From contig NZ_CP047146.1 of assembly GCF_009834125.1 (NCBI RefSeq), positions 3,775,501 through 3,839,500 on the forward strand: DNA of 64,000 bases. The letters are read 5' to 3'. Of this stretch, positions 1 to 7,554 are shown one piece after another. Source of the stretch: Streptomyces sp. GS7 (GTDB lineage: Bacteria; Actinomycetota; Actinomycetes; Streptomycetales; Streptomycetaceae). Position 1 is the stretch's first letter; the number at the start of each line of letters is the position of its first letter. The position numbers and the translations under genes were made by a program. The notes beneath the pieces are model-generated. The model had not been told where the DNA came from and ran no database searches. It worked only from the letters and a program-made list of their open reading frames with translations.

Positions 1-52
1 GCCCGATATGCCACACCCCCTGGGACGGGCTGGGCAGGTACGCCAGGTTCAT
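1..52 (-). CDS. lgt: Prolipoprotein diacylglyceryl transferase, N-terminal tip (runs off left edge)
   Basis: Only the first 17 codons lie in the window. Read from the ATG at 52 on the minus strand they give MNLAYLPSPSQGVWHIG, which fits the start of actinobacterial Lgt (pattern LAYxPSPSxGVxxxG, from memory). Lgt is a multi-pass membrane enzyme that moves a diacylglyceryl group from phosphatidylglycerol to the lipobox cysteine of prolipoproteins, such as the one encoded at 11331-11936. An in-frame GTG two codons upstream is an alternative start, and no clear Shine-Dalgarno is seen. The gene is divergent from the MarR gene. The call rests on 17 residues only. Confidence 0.65.
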   Translation of the reverse strand, partial: MNLAYLPSPSQGVWHIG

Positions 53-219
53 GGTCACGACCGTTCTTGCGCGCACGGGACCCGGCGCGGGGCCGGGGAG
101 GACCCGTACGACGATACATCGGACACCGAACCTTTTGCGGTGCGGGCGTCCCGCGTGATCGCAACCAGGCGCAGGACACCGCAGGCAGGACCGCGCCCTG
201 GTCCGGCTACGCTTGCCGC

Positions 220-717
220 ATGTCAGCGCAGCCCCGCTCCGAGGTCCCGCCGCCCCGGCCCACCGGCGAGGCGCCGGACGCACGTCTGCTCACCGAGGCC
301 ATCACACGTCTGCGCCGCGCGCTGCGCGCCTCGATCCGCACCGACTACCCGTGGGAAGCGCTGCCCATGGCCCAGGTGGAGCTGTTGCAGGTACTGGGTG
401 AGCACTCGCCCGCCCGGATCAGCGACCTCGCCGCCCGCCAGCGCCTGGCCCCCAGCACCGTGAGCGGGCTGATCGGCCAGATGATCACCGCGGGACTGGT
501 CGCCCGGGACGTCGACCTCGCTGATCGCCGCGCCTCCGCCGTCACCCTCACCGACGCGGGGCGTGACCAGCTCGCTGCCTGGACCGCTGCCCATGAACGC
601 CGCATGGATGCCGCACTCTCCGCGCTCGACGACACCGAGCGCGCCGCGATCCTGGGCGCCCTGCCCGCCCTCTTCCAACTCGCCGAGAAGCTGGGCGAGC
701 CTCTCGACGACGAATAG
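220..717 (+). CDS. MarR-family transcriptional regulator
   Basis: A 165-residue winged-helix regulator. Helices around residues 50-64 lead into a helix-turn-helix at about 65-90 (ARISDLAARQRLAPSTVSGL) and a beta-wing with the MarR-typical D-x-x-D-R-R segment at 98-104, followed by C-terminal dimerisation helices. MarR proteins usually bind palindromes as dimers and repress a neighbouring gene until a small ligand or oxidant binds. The ATG at 220 was preferred over the longer in-frame ORF because conserved sequence starts only about 20 residues downstream of it. The nearest genes are the divergent lgt tip and a convergent SnoaL-like gene, so the target is unclear. Confidence 0.85.
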   Translation: MSAQPRSEVPPPRPTGEAPDARLLTEAITRLRRALRASIRTDYPWEALPMAQVELLQVLGEHSPARISDLAARQRLAPSTVSGLIGQMITAGLVARDVDLADRRASAVTLTDAGRDQLAAWTAAHERRMDAALSALDDTERAAILGALPALFQLAEKLGEPLDDE

Positions 718-741
718 GAGGGACGGGGACCGGATGGGGTT

Positions 742-758
742 CCCCGCTGCCGGCGGGG
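742..758 (+). terminator. Hairpin after the MarR gene
   Basis: Stem CCCCGC (742-747) pairs perfectly with GCGGGG (753-758) around a 5-base loop, 25 bases after the MarR stop. There is no T-run, as is usual in Streptomyces terminators. It lies between convergent genes. Confidence 0.45.
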
Positions 759-862
759 AGCGCAGATCGGCGCGCCACGGCACGGCCCCGACCCAACGCC
801 CACGCACCCGTCCCCACCCACCACCGCCGACCACGACCTGATCGGCTCCGCACGGCGCCGGC

Positions 863-1255
863 TCACGATCCCTGGACGACAGTCCCCTGGTGGTAAACGA
901 CCTTCCAGCCGTCCGGATCCTGCTGCCAGATCGTCGCCCGCCGAGACATCCGACCGTCGAGGACCAACGTATAGGTCAACAGATAGACATCCGCCGCCAG
1001 TTCACGGCAGGAGAACTCGGAGGTCTCCCACTCCTCAACCGGCGGATCCCGATGACGTTCTTCCAGGGCATCGAGTACGTACGCACGGTCGTAGCGCTGC
1101 CCCGATGCCCCCGTCTCCCAGAAGTCCGGTGCTGTCATGGCCGCAAAATCAGCCCTGGTCGTTCCGAACTCGGGGCGGTGGAACAGCGGTTCTCGGCGGA
1201 TCAGGTCATCCAGCACGCGGCACAGTCGCTCGTCGGTCACGCGGTGGGGTTCCAT
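863..1255 (-). CDS. SnoaL/DUF4440-like NTF2-fold protein
   Basis: A 130-residue small soluble protein. An N-terminal helix (DERLCRVLDDLIRREPLFH) precedes a cone-shaped NTF2-like fold with the family's closing strands: YLLTYTLVL, then a segment reading WQQDPDGWKVVYHQGTVV. Members of this superfamily range from small-molecule isomerases and hydrolases to binding proteins, and nothing here fixes a substrate. Length is normal for DUF4440/SnoaL-like proteins. It stands alone, convergent with the MarR gene, with a separate secreted-protein gene upstream on the same strand. Confidence 0.75.
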   Translation of the reverse strand: MEPHRVTDERLCRVLDDLIRREPLFHRPEFGTTRADFAAMTAPDFWETGASGQRYDRAYVLDALEERHRDPPVEEWETSEFSCRELAADVYLLTYTLVLDGRMSRRATIWQQDPDGWKVVYHQGTVVQGS

Positions 1256-1343
1256 CCGCTCCGTTCAACGCCGATGAAGCCGAACCGGCATCTCGCTTAC
1301 GGGCGTACGCCAACGCGCATACGGGCGGGCTTCGGTGTGAGTC

Positions 1344-1372
1344 CCGGTGCCTGGCCGGGAGCCAGGCACCGG
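1344..1372 (-). terminator. Strong 12-bp hairpin terminator of the secreted-protein gene
   Basis: CCGGTGCCTGGC (1344-1355) and GCCAGGCACCGG (1361-1372) form a perfect 12-bp stem with a 5-base loop (CGGGA), 12 bases past the stop of the minus-strand gene at 1385-1726. No long T-run. Confidence 0.75.
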
Positions 1373-1384
1373 AACCCTCTGCCC

Positions 1385-1726
1385 TTACTTCTGGAAGGCG
1401 CTGTTGTTGCAGCCCATGGTGGAGCCCAGTCTGGTCTGCTGCGCACCCGAGGCGCCCTCACCGTTGAGGGCGTTGCCCAGTGCGCCGTCGAGGACGCCGA
1501 CCGCACCGAGGACGTCGATGTTCAGGTCGTGCGAGCGGCACTGAGTGCCCTGGGAGACGTCGAAGAGGCCATCCTTCCCGCCTCCCTTCCTGCCGTCCTC
1601 ACCGTCACTGGAGAAGGAGGAGTTTCCGCCCTGGCTTCCGCCATGGGCGATTGCGGGGCCGGCGCCGAGGAGGCCAACGCTGCCCAGTACGGCGATCACA
1701 ACAGCGGCCTTACGAAGCTTGCGCAT
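1385..1726 (-). CDS. Small secreted protein with two cysteines
   Basis: A 113-residue protein with a Sec signal peptide: MRKLRK, a hydrophobic core (AAVVIAVLGSVGLLGAG) and a likely cleavage after PAIA-H at about residue 28. The mature part has a Gly/Ser/Lys-rich stretch, then a conserved-looking block with two cysteines (TQCRSHDLNIDVLG and STMGCNNSAFQK) that could form one disulfide. The layout resembles small secreted proteins common in Streptomyces genomes (from memory); their function is not known to me. It is not a chaplin: the chaplin domain pattern is absent. It is monocistronic, with a strong hairpin downstream. Confidence 0.75.
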   Translation of the reverse strand: MRKLRKAAVVIAVLGSVGLLGAGPAIAHGGSQGGNSSFSSDGEDGRKGGGKDGLFDVSQGTQCRSHDLNIDVLGAVGVLDGALGNALNGEGASGAQQTRLGSTMGCNNSAFQK

Positions 1727-2239
1727 TTCATCTCCGGTAGATCGATCGGAAGCGATCAGAGATTGATCGACTTCGTACGTCTATGAAAACTAATGCGGAA
1801 TATGTCCCAACTCCTCAGTGACACGCTGAGTTTCACGACTGCCGCGGCCTGGATACACCACGCTTATCGGATAACCCGCACTCCTGATGGCCTCATTGGT
1901 ATCGGCCGCAGTGCGCGGGACGGGGTTGCAGAATGCCGTCCGCCGGGGTGGCGGGGCGGGGATGGTGGATGCCTGCATGGTGGTGCCATCGCACGGGCGG
2001 ACGAGCATGCGTCCCGACTGGTCAGGGTGTGCGTGAACGCGGTCGGCGGCCGACGAAGATCTTCCCGCTTGCTTGCCGCTGCGCTTGGCCCAATTTCCCG
2101 CCGTCCGGCTGCCGTTGGGCGCCAACCTCATGCGCGCGGTGGCGCCCGTGCGCAATCAGGGCATCGGGGGGCGTCCTGGCGGGAGCCGCTTTCGCCGGCC
2201 CGGCGCAAGACCGTACTGCGCCAATGAAACGGCGACGAG
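1727..2239. other. Intergenic region, no supported gene
   Basis: About 510 bases between the divergent secreted-protein gene and the DNA-binding-protein gene. The first 100 bases are comparatively AT-rich (TTTTCAT, TTAATG segments) and should hold the promoter for the minus-strand gene. Open frames run through the remainder on both strands, but none has a plausible start with ribosome binding site or a recognisable family. Confidence 0.4.
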
Positions 2240-2270
2240 TGAACAGGTTGTTCAACACGGTAAGTTGACA
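2240..2270 (+). promoter_or_regulatory. Palindromic operator candidate next to a TTGACA -35 box
   Basis: TGAACA-GGT-TGTTCA (2240-2254) is a perfect 6-3-6 inverted repeat. A consensus-like TTGACA follows at 2265-2270, about 30 bases before the ATG at 2301. No Shine-Dalgarno is visible before that ATG, so the transcript may be nearly leaderless. The protein that binds here is unknown; autoregulation by the downstream gene is possible. Confidence 0.45.
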
Positions 2271-2300
2271 TCGACTTGTGTGCTCCCGCATCCTGGTCTC

Positions 2301-2750
2301 ATGCCGTCGACTTCTGAGCAGCACACCGACCCCTTCACGCCCCCGCAGCCGGAGCAGGCGCGAGCGCACCGTGTCTACGCGTCCCTGATGCGCATCGCCG
2401 AGCGGCATGCGGCCACCGACGAGCAACGCCGCCGGCAGGTTCATCCTTCGGTGATCGGGCCGCACGAGGCCGTCCGGCTCGTGTCGTTCCTGCTCAGCGG
2501 AGCCGCACAGGTGGATGACGGTGAACCGGAGGTGGATCAGGCCGATGTCACCGCTGCGTTGAGCCTTGTTCCGCTGGTTCGGGGGGAGTTGGACGAACTG
2601 GAGACCGGACTCCTCCAGATGGCGCGGGGCCGTGGCATGACCTGGCAGGAGATCGCGTTCGGACTCGGACTCGGCACCCCGCAAGCCGCCAGGCAGCGAT
2701 ACGAACGACTGGCCAGCCGCGCCACGGGCGATGGGGCGGGCTCGGAGTAG
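2301..2750 (+). CDS. Small putative DNA-binding protein with C-terminal helix-turn-helix
   Basis: 149 residues, soluble, rich in Arg/Glu. The C-terminal third (GLLQMARGRGMTWQEIAFGLGLGTPQAARQRYERL, split across two helices) has the look of a helix-turn-helix: MTWQEIAFGLGL as first helix and turn, TPQAARQRYERL as the second. The N-terminal part (residues 20-90) is helical without a recognised domain. Similar small proteins occur in Streptomyces as hypothetical DNA-binding proteins. The ATG at 2301 was chosen because a palindrome and TTGACA element sit just upstream, although the frame stays open further 5'. Likely role: transcriptional regulation; target unknown. Confidence 0.65.
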   Translation: MPSTSEQHTDPFTPPQPEQARAHRVYASLMRIAERHAATDEQRRRQVHPSVIGPHEAVRLVSFLLSGAAQVDDGEPEVDQADVTAALSLVPLVRGELDELETGLLQMARGRGMTWQEIAFGLGLGTPQAARQRYERLASRATGDGAGSE

Positions 2751-2924
2751 CGGGGCCTCAAGGTGCTGTGCGGTGGGGGAGCGGTACCGGGATGGTCTGG
2801 TTCGTTCGCCCCCACTGCAGTTGCCGGAACTCTCTCTTGCGGTCCTGACTCCTCGTTCGTCCGAGGGTGACGCCCTTCACGGGGAAGTTGTCCCGACCGG
2901 AATGCGTTGGCAACGGAGTTCGTC

Positions 2925-3044
2925 ATGAAGATGAAGAAGATCAGCGCTGCTGGGGGTGTCGGTGTGGCTGGTGCCGTGGTCGCCATCTCCACTCAGGGCA
3001 TTGCGCAGGCTGCGACGAACCTGCAGGTTACTTCCCTTACCTGA
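2925..3044 (+). CDS. 39-residue signal-peptide-like micropeptide
   Basis: ATG at 2925 opens a frame reading MKMKKISAAGGVGVAGAVVA, then ISTQGIAQAATNLQVTSLT and stop. It has a lysine-rich start, a hydrophobic core and an AQA-like signal-peptidase site, leaving only about 10 mature residues. A weak purine-rich stretch (AACGGAG) lies upstream. In the +1 frame the same DNA ends YFPYLNVKK and a stop at 3058, so the short end could reflect a frameshift in a slightly longer peptide. It could be a secreted peptide, a signal, or a decayed gene; function unknown. Confidence 0.45.
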   Translation: MKMKKISAAGGVGVAGAVVAISTQGIAQAATNLQVTSLT

Positions 3045-3168
3045 ACGTCAAGAAGTAATGGCTCACGGGTTCTGTTATGTGTGACGCCGGACATCTTCCG
3101 TGCCGTCACTGACTTTTCGGCGGTGGCTGGTGTTCAGGCCCCTGCCCCCTCCCCGGGGCGCCGTCCGC

Positions 3169-3204
3169 ACCCCGGCCGCCGGTCTTCGTGACGGCGGCCG
3201 GGGT
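3169..3204. terminator. Perfect 13-bp hairpin between convergent genes
   Basis: A at 3169 plus CCCCGGCCGCCG (3170-3181) pair perfectly with CGGCGGCCGGGG plus T (3192-3204) around a 10-base loop. It lies between the micropeptide gene and the convergent gene at 3291-3518, and can serve both strands. Confidence 0.75.
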
Positions 3205-3290
3205 TCCGGGCAGCCCGCTGATGGGTTGGTGGCCTGATCGCCGGCTATGCGGCGGACCGGAACGGCGAACACCCTGCGCGGGCCATTGCG

Positions 3291-3518
3291 TCAGCCGTTG
3301 TTCAGCGACTGGGACCCTTGCGACGATCCGTTGGCTTGAAGAGCGCCGGTCACGGCACTGTCTGTGGTGCTCTTCGGCATGGTGCCGCCCCAGATCGCGC
3401 CGACGAGGCCGAAGGCTCGATCGACGACAGGTTCGGTTGACGCCTGGGCTGGTGTAGCGAGGATCCCGAAGAACGCGAAGGTTCCGAGGATGACGGCGGT
3501 GATTCGGCTTGGGCGCAC
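3291..3518 (-). CDS. Small secreted peptide
   Basis: A 75-residue frame starting with GTG at 3518. Read on the minus strand, AGGGAG sits 6 bases before the GTG, a good Shine-Dalgarno that supports this start. The N-terminus is a Sec signal peptide (RPSRITAVILGTFAFFGILATPAQAS, described in pieces: positive start, core VILGTFAFFGILA, cleavage after AQA at about residue 26). The mature part of about 49 residues is Gly/Ser/Thr-rich with a segment VVDRAFGLVGAIWGG and no cysteine. No family recognised. It stands alone, ending at a bidirectional hairpin. Confidence 0.6.
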   Translation of the reverse strand: MRPSRITAVILGTFAFFGILATPAQASTEPVVDRAFGLVGAIWGGTMPKSTTDSAVTGALQANGSSQGSQSLNNG

Positions 3519-4037
3519 TAACTACTCCCTGAGGTAAGGCAGTTGGCATTCCAGGCGGCAACTTTCCCCGCTTGTTCGCCGATACGCCACATGTCCTTCT
3601 TGTGGGTGGCGAGGGAACGATTTACCGCTGCCTGGCCCTGAGCTGGTCCCACGCTTGCGCCCTTTCGTGAACACCTCCGCCGCCGCGCTGGGCAGGGTGT
3701 CGATGCCGCGCCGCGCGGCGGCGCGCATGCGCCGGCGGGTGCGCTGGCAGGTGCGTTCGCGGTCCGACGAGCCATGGATGTCCGTCGGGCTATCGGTCGC
3801 GGTGCGCACCCTCTGCGGACCGGAACGGCGATCCGTGGCGTCGTAGTGGAACGCTGTTCCGCTTGCGTGAGCGTGGCGCGCTGCAACAGGCATCGGTCAC
3901 CACGCACGTGGAGACCCATGAAATGCCGCATACCGGGATGAAAACCCATCAAAGCCGGCCAGTGCCGAAGGCGGAGAATGGCCGACTCGCGGCAGGCGCC
4001 CTCCCGGCCAACGGCCGCATCGCCTACGGTGTCGGCC
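3519..4037. other. Intergenic region with possible decayed minus-strand coding sequence
   Basis: About 520 bases between the secreted-peptide gene and the methyltransferase gene. On the minus strand, coding-like text switches frame near 3650: one frame carries TCQRTRRRMRAAARRGIDTL, the other ends GQAAVNRSLATHKKDMWRI and so on. This might be a frameshifted gene remnant, but I recognise no family and give it no gene call. Nothing else is seen. Confidence 0.25.
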
Positions 4038-4895
4038 ATGCCGTACGGGACTCCCAGTAACGACCCGGCGCCGGCGTCGTCGCGCCGCCAGATTTTCGGC
4101 GACGATGCCGAGCAGTACGACGCGGCCAGGCCCGGCTATCCCCATCAACTCGTCGGCGATGTCCTGGACTTCGCGGCCCTCAGCGCACGTATGCAGGCGC
4201 TGGAGGTGGGTGCCGGAACCGGCAAGGCGACGCTCGCCTTCGCACGGTCCGGCGTACCGGTGACATGCGTCGAACCGGATGCCCGGATGGCCCGGGTGCT
4301 GAGCCGTCGCTGCGCGGAACTGCCCGACGGCAGCGTGAGTATCGAGGTCGCCGACTTCGAAACGTGGCATCCGGTGCGACGTTACGGGTTGCTGTACTGC
4401 GCACAGGCATGGCACTGGGTCGACCCGGCAGTGCGCTGGGCCAGAGCACAGGCCGCGCTCTCTCCCGGGGGAGCGATCGCCCTCTTCTGGAACCACTGGA
4501 CTCTCCAGTGCGGCGAACTGGCGGACCGGCTGACCGCCGCCCACACCCGGCTCGGTATCGAGATACCGCAGGACACCCTTCTCGATCCCCGCCCGCGTCC
4601 CGCGCGGCGGGGCCCCGAGTCCCGCCAGTGGCGCGAGATGACGGCGACCGGCTTCGTCGACCCGGACCACCGCCTCTACACCTCCGTGCACGAACGGTCC
4701 ACGTCCACACTCATCGGCCTGCTCGCCTCCTACAGCGGCTACCGGGCGCTGCCGTCCCAACCTCGGAATCAGGTCTTCGACGCGATGACCCGCATCGTGG
4801 ACGAACACGGCGGATGCGCGCACGTGCGGGTGGTCACGAGCCTCTTCCTGGGGCGGACGCGCACCGATGCCGCCTCGTCAGGCTTGACGTCGTAG
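4038..4895 (+). CDS. Class I SAM-dependent methyltransferase
   Basis: 285 residues. After a short N-terminus (RRQIFGDDAEQYDAARPGYP, typical of the Methyltransf_11/25 group) comes motif I LEVGAGTGKATLAFA at about 50-65, an acidic residue after the second strand (CVEPD), a post-motif VADFETWH and the motif LLYCAQAWHWVDP at about 115-130, then LSPGGAIALFWN. These features bind S-adenosylmethionine and place a small-molecule acceptor. The ATG at 4038 was preferred to an in-frame ATG 20 codons earlier because similarity starts at residue 15 here. The acceptor is unknown and no pathway genes adjoin it. Confidence 0.85.
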   Translation: MPYGTPSNDPAPASSRRQIFGDDAEQYDAARPGYPHQLVGDVLDFAALSARMQALEVGAGTGKATLAFARSGVPVTCVEPDARMARVLSRRCAELPDGSVSIEVADFETWHPVRRYGLLYCAQAWHWVDPAVRWARAQAALSPGGAIALFWNHWTLQCGELADRLTAAHTRLGIEIPQDTLLDPRPRPARRGPESRQWREMTATGFVDPDHRLYTSVHERSTSTLIGLLASYSGYRALPSQPRNQVFDAMTRIVDEHGGCAHVRVVTSLFLGRTRTDAASSGLTS

Positions 4896-4974
4896 GAAGG
4901 TCGTCGTCCCGACGCTGTCTCTCAGGTGTCCCGACTCCTGGGTGCATGTGTGAGCCGACTGCACCCAGTCACAG

Positions 4975-4996
4975 CGCGCACGGATACCGGTGCGCG
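4975..4996. terminator. Hairpin between convergent methyltransferase and rhomboid genes
   Basis: CGCGCAC (4975-4981) pairs perfectly with GTGCGCG (4990-4996) over an 8-base loop. A second weaker stem, GGGTGCA/TGCACCC, lies just upstream. Position between convergent stops fits a terminator. Confidence 0.45.
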
Positions 4997-5135
4997 GGCG
5001 GACCTTCGGGTACGGGGGCCGTGAGGGGCTTGGGGCCCGCGTATCGTGGCATCCGCCTGGCTGACGGTCATCGCGTCGATGGCCCCAACTGGGCTGCGAT
5101 ACTCGGTCGCTGGTCGCTGGTCGCCGTGCAGCGGA

Positions 5136-5804
5136 TTACTGTGCTGTGTCGGTGGCCGGGCGTGACACCCGGCGGCGTGCGGCCCAGGCCAAAGCGCCGA
5201 GTGCGAATCCGTACACGGCAACCAGCCCGTGGCCGTTCTCCTGGAGAATCCACATCACCAGGCCGAGAGCCGGGACGCCGAGCGCGAGGATCCGCTCCTT
5301 CGTGGTTCGGGTGTGTCCCAGGAGGGCCAGTGCCAGGGTGGCGCCGAGGAAGTAGGTGGCGCCGGAACTGCCCGCGAAATTCCGGGGGTCGGTACTGGGG
5401 CCGTCACCCAGGCCGAGCAGCGTGTCGATTCGCTCCGGCAGGAGGATGCCGGCCAGGAAGAAGGCCGCCGTCAGCGGGCCACCCCAGAGCCACTGCGCGA
5501 GCGCGGCCACCGCGGCGAGGGTGGCGATGTTCCAGGCCGCGCCGGCGACGCCGCCGTTCTGCATGAAGACCGAGGTGAACACCCGCCACCAGCCGGACTT
5601 GGCGGGATCGTTGTCGAGTGCGGCCATCGCGCCCGACCAGGTCAGCTGGAGCGCCACGCCGCCGATCGCCAGCACGGTCAGCGCGACCGCGACCCACGGG
5701 ACCGGGCGCCCGCGCAGCGAGTCGCGCCCGACCGCCCCCAGGCCGCTGTTGACCATCATCACCATCAGCGCGGCCGTGGTCGCGTTGAACAGCAATTCCC
5801 CCAT
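5136..5804 (-). CDS. Rhomboid-like intramembrane serine protease
   Basis: 222 residues with about six hydrophobic segments. WWRVFTSVFMQNGG at 72-85 resembles the rhomboid WR-type loop, GSSG at 145-148 matches the GxSG nucleophile motif (Ser147), and H192 in ENGHGLVAVYGFALG sits in the last segment with following small residues, as in the rhomboid catalytic dyad. It lacks a cytosolic zinc-finger domain. If active it would cleave membrane-anchored substrates within the bilayer. The gene is divergent from a TetR gene (5899) with a long inverted repeat covering the shared promoter, so it is the likely target of that repressor. An inactive pseudo-protease remains possible. Confidence 0.7.
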   Translation of the reverse strand: MGELLFNATTAALMVMMVNSGLGAVGRDSLRGRPVPWVAVALTVLAIGGVALQLTWSGAMAALDNDPAKSGWWRVFTSVFMQNGGVAGAAWNIATLAAVAALAQWLWGGPLTAAFFLAGILLPERIDTLLGLGDGPSTDPRNFAGSSGATYFLGATLALALLGHTRTTKERILALGVPALGLVMWILQENGHGLVAVYGFALGALAWAARRRVSRPATDTAQ

Positions 5805-5819
5805 GTCCGTCCCCCATTT

Positions 5820-5875
5820 CCAACACTGTTCAAAACCGATGAGGCGAGGTTAGCACAGGTTTTGAACGGTGTTGG
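5820..5875. promoter_or_regulatory. Long inverted repeat, probable TetR operator in divergent promoter
   Basis: CCAACACTGTTCAAAACC (5820-5837) and GGTTTTGAACGGTGTTGG (5858-5875) are 18-base inverted copies with one mismatch, separated by 20 bases. The pair lies exactly between the rhomboid start (5804) and the TetR start (5899), so binding would shut both promoters. Confidence 0.75.
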
Positions 5876-5898
5876 AATATCGTTGTACGGTGGTGGGC

Positions 5899-6525
5899 AT
5901 GAAGCTGACCAAGGAGCGGATCGTCGATGCCGGCATGGCCACCTTCGTCAAGGTCGGCTACCACGGCCTGTCCATGCGCCAGGTGGCCGATCGACTCGGC
6001 ACGCACGCGGGCAGCCTCTACTACCACGTGCGGGGCAAGGACGAGTTGCTGGCGTTGATGGCCGACCGCGTCTGCCGGCAGGCATACGACGCCGGTAGCA
6101 GTGCCTTGGACGCGCTGCCGGCCCAGGCGACCTGGCAGGACGAAATCGAAGCCCAGGCCGGGGCGCTGCGCCGCAGCATCCAACAGCACCCGGGCGGCGC
6201 CTTGTTGTTGGCCGAGAGTCCCAGGACGCTGAGTCCGGGCGCGCTGTCCCTGATGGAGCGCCTTCTGCAGACCCTCCTCGACGCCGGTGTACCCACCGCG
6301 CAGTGCGGCATCGCGGCCGACGCCCTGCTCAGCCATGTCACCGGCTTCGTACTCCAGGAAGGCGGCGACTCCCCGGTCCCGGACGTCACCGCCGAGGTCT
6401 ATGCCGACCTGCGCGCGCGATTCCCGCTGGTCATCGACCGGATGCCCCGGCTGAGCCAGGACGAGAAGTTCCGGCGAAGCGTCCGCCTGCTGTGCACGGC
6501 CTTCGCCACCCTCGTCGAGGAGTGA
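5899..6525 (+). CDS. TetR-family regulator with TetR-type C-terminal domain
   Basis: 208 residues. Helix-turn-helix at about 10-55: ERIVDAGMATFVKVGYHGLSM, then RQVADRLGTHAGSLYYHVRGKDELL. The SLYYHVRGKDELL wording and the C-terminal domain (residues 80-205) resemble the TetR/TetR_C_1 group that responds to small hydrophobic drugs. ATG at 5899 chosen; the frame opens ten codons earlier but inside the operator repeat. It probably represses itself and the divergent rhomboid-like gene through the 18-base inverted repeats. Ligand unknown. Confidence 0.85.
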   Translation: MKLTKERIVDAGMATFVKVGYHGLSMRQVADRLGTHAGSLYYHVRGKDELLALMADRVCRQAYDAGSSALDALPAQATWQDEIEAQAGALRRSIQQHPGGALLLAESPRTLSPGALSLMERLLQTLLDAGVPTAQCGIAADALLSHVTGFVLQEGGDSPVPDVTAEVYADLRARFPLVIDRMPRLSQDEKFRRSVRLLCTAFATLVEE

Positions 6526-6715
6526 ACGTCGAGGAGTGGACACAGTCTTCCTGTGGCGTCCCACTGATGGTTCTGATGGTTGTGAGGTGGAGGGCGTGTG
6601 CGGGTAGCCGCACTCGCGGTGCCCTCCCTGTGTGCCGGGTCAGGGTGTCCGGAGCCGGCCCGCCCCCCCGCGGCCAGCGCTCGTCGGCCATGGTGCTCAG
6701 GCCGGGCGAACTAGA

Positions 6716-7324
6716 ATGCCGAACATGACCGACCCGGCCCCCTCGACACGTCCCGCAGCGGCTCGCCGGGATCCGGAACTGGGCTTTCCCTCCCCGGGCG
6801 AAGTGCTGCACAGGCTGCGTACGCAACGGGGCATGTCGCTGCGTCAGGTGGCGGCCGAGTGCGGGCTCTCGGTCTCGTTCCTGGCGGCGCTGGAGCGGGG
6901 TGAGACGGACATCGCGCTGGAGCGACTGGCGCGGTTGGCGAGGGTCTTCGGCCATGACGTCGGCTCGTTCCTGGGGTTCTCGCAGGGCCGGGCCGCGCCG
7001 TCGGTGTTCCCGTTCCGGGACCAGGCGGTCATCGAGAGGGCGCCAGGCGTCACCTACCGCGTGCTGCGCGCGCCCGAACTGGGTTACCAGGTGGTCCAGG
7101 GCGACTTCGCGCCGCACTCGGCGCTGGGCGAGGATCTTCGGCACGAGGGCACGGACCTGATCATCGTGACCCAGGGGACGCTGGTAGCCCGGTACAACGG
7201 GCTGGATCACACCCTGCGGAGGGGGGACTGCGTCCGGTGGTCCGCAGGGCATTCGCACACCTTCCGCAATGACACCGACGAACCCGCGCGCATGGTCGCG
7301 ATGCTGTTCAACAGCCTGTACTGA
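6716..7324 (+). CDS. XRE-family regulator with C-terminal cupin domain
   Basis: 202 residues. An N-terminal XRE helix-turn-helix (about residues 23-80: VLHRLRTQRGMSLRQVAAEC, LSVSFLAALERGETDIALERL) is joined to a cupin_2 barrel (about 110-200) with HEGTDLIIVTQGTLVARY and HSHTFRNDTDEPARMV. This layout is common among regulators of transporter and amino-acid genes; the cupin binds a small ligand. Start could be ATG 6716 or ATG 6725; neither has a strong ribosome binding site. The EamA exporter at 7555 is its nearest downstream neighbour and a plausible target. Confidence 0.85.
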   Translation: MPNMTDPAPSTRPAAARRDPELGFPSPGEVLHRLRTQRGMSLRQVAAECGLSVSFLAALERGETDIALERLARLARVFGHDVGSFLGFSQGRAAPSVFPFRDQAVIERAPGVTYRVLRAPELGYQVVQGDFAPHSALGEDLRHEGTDLIIVTQGTLVARYNGLDHTLRRGDCVRWSAGHSHTFRNDTDEPARMVAMLFNSLY

Positions 7325-7370
7325 CCTGCGGGGCTCGCCCGCCGCGGGCCTTTCCTGAACTGCGTCTCCC

Positions 7371-7401
7371 GCGCCTTCCGCGCCTTCCGCGCCTTCCGCG
7401 C
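7371..7401 (+). repeat. Three tandem copies of a 9-base unit
   Basis: GCGCCTTCC is repeated exactly three times (7371-7379, 7380-7388, 7389-7397) followed by GCGC, in the gap between the XRE-cupin gene and the EamA gene. No function assigned. Confidence 0.8.
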
Positions 7402-7554
7402 TGATGGGTCGGGCTGGTCGCTGGACCCGGGAGTCCTGCGACTTCGTGTAAGTAGGCTGGCGACGGTCAGTGTGTGCGGTATTTTGCACTCACGTGCTGT
7501 TTATTGAACACGCGCTGAGTCTCGACGGAACGCTCAACGGAACGGGGAAGTGCC

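Noticed and set aside
890..1786. 298-codon plus-strand frame over the SnoaL-like and secreted-protein genes
   Set aside because: Antisense to two well-supported minus-strand genes and without family features.
3522..4039. Minus-strand frames upstream of the methyltransferase gene
   Set aside because: Coding-like pieces switch frame and match no family I know; no ribosome binding site. Recorded only as an intergenic note.
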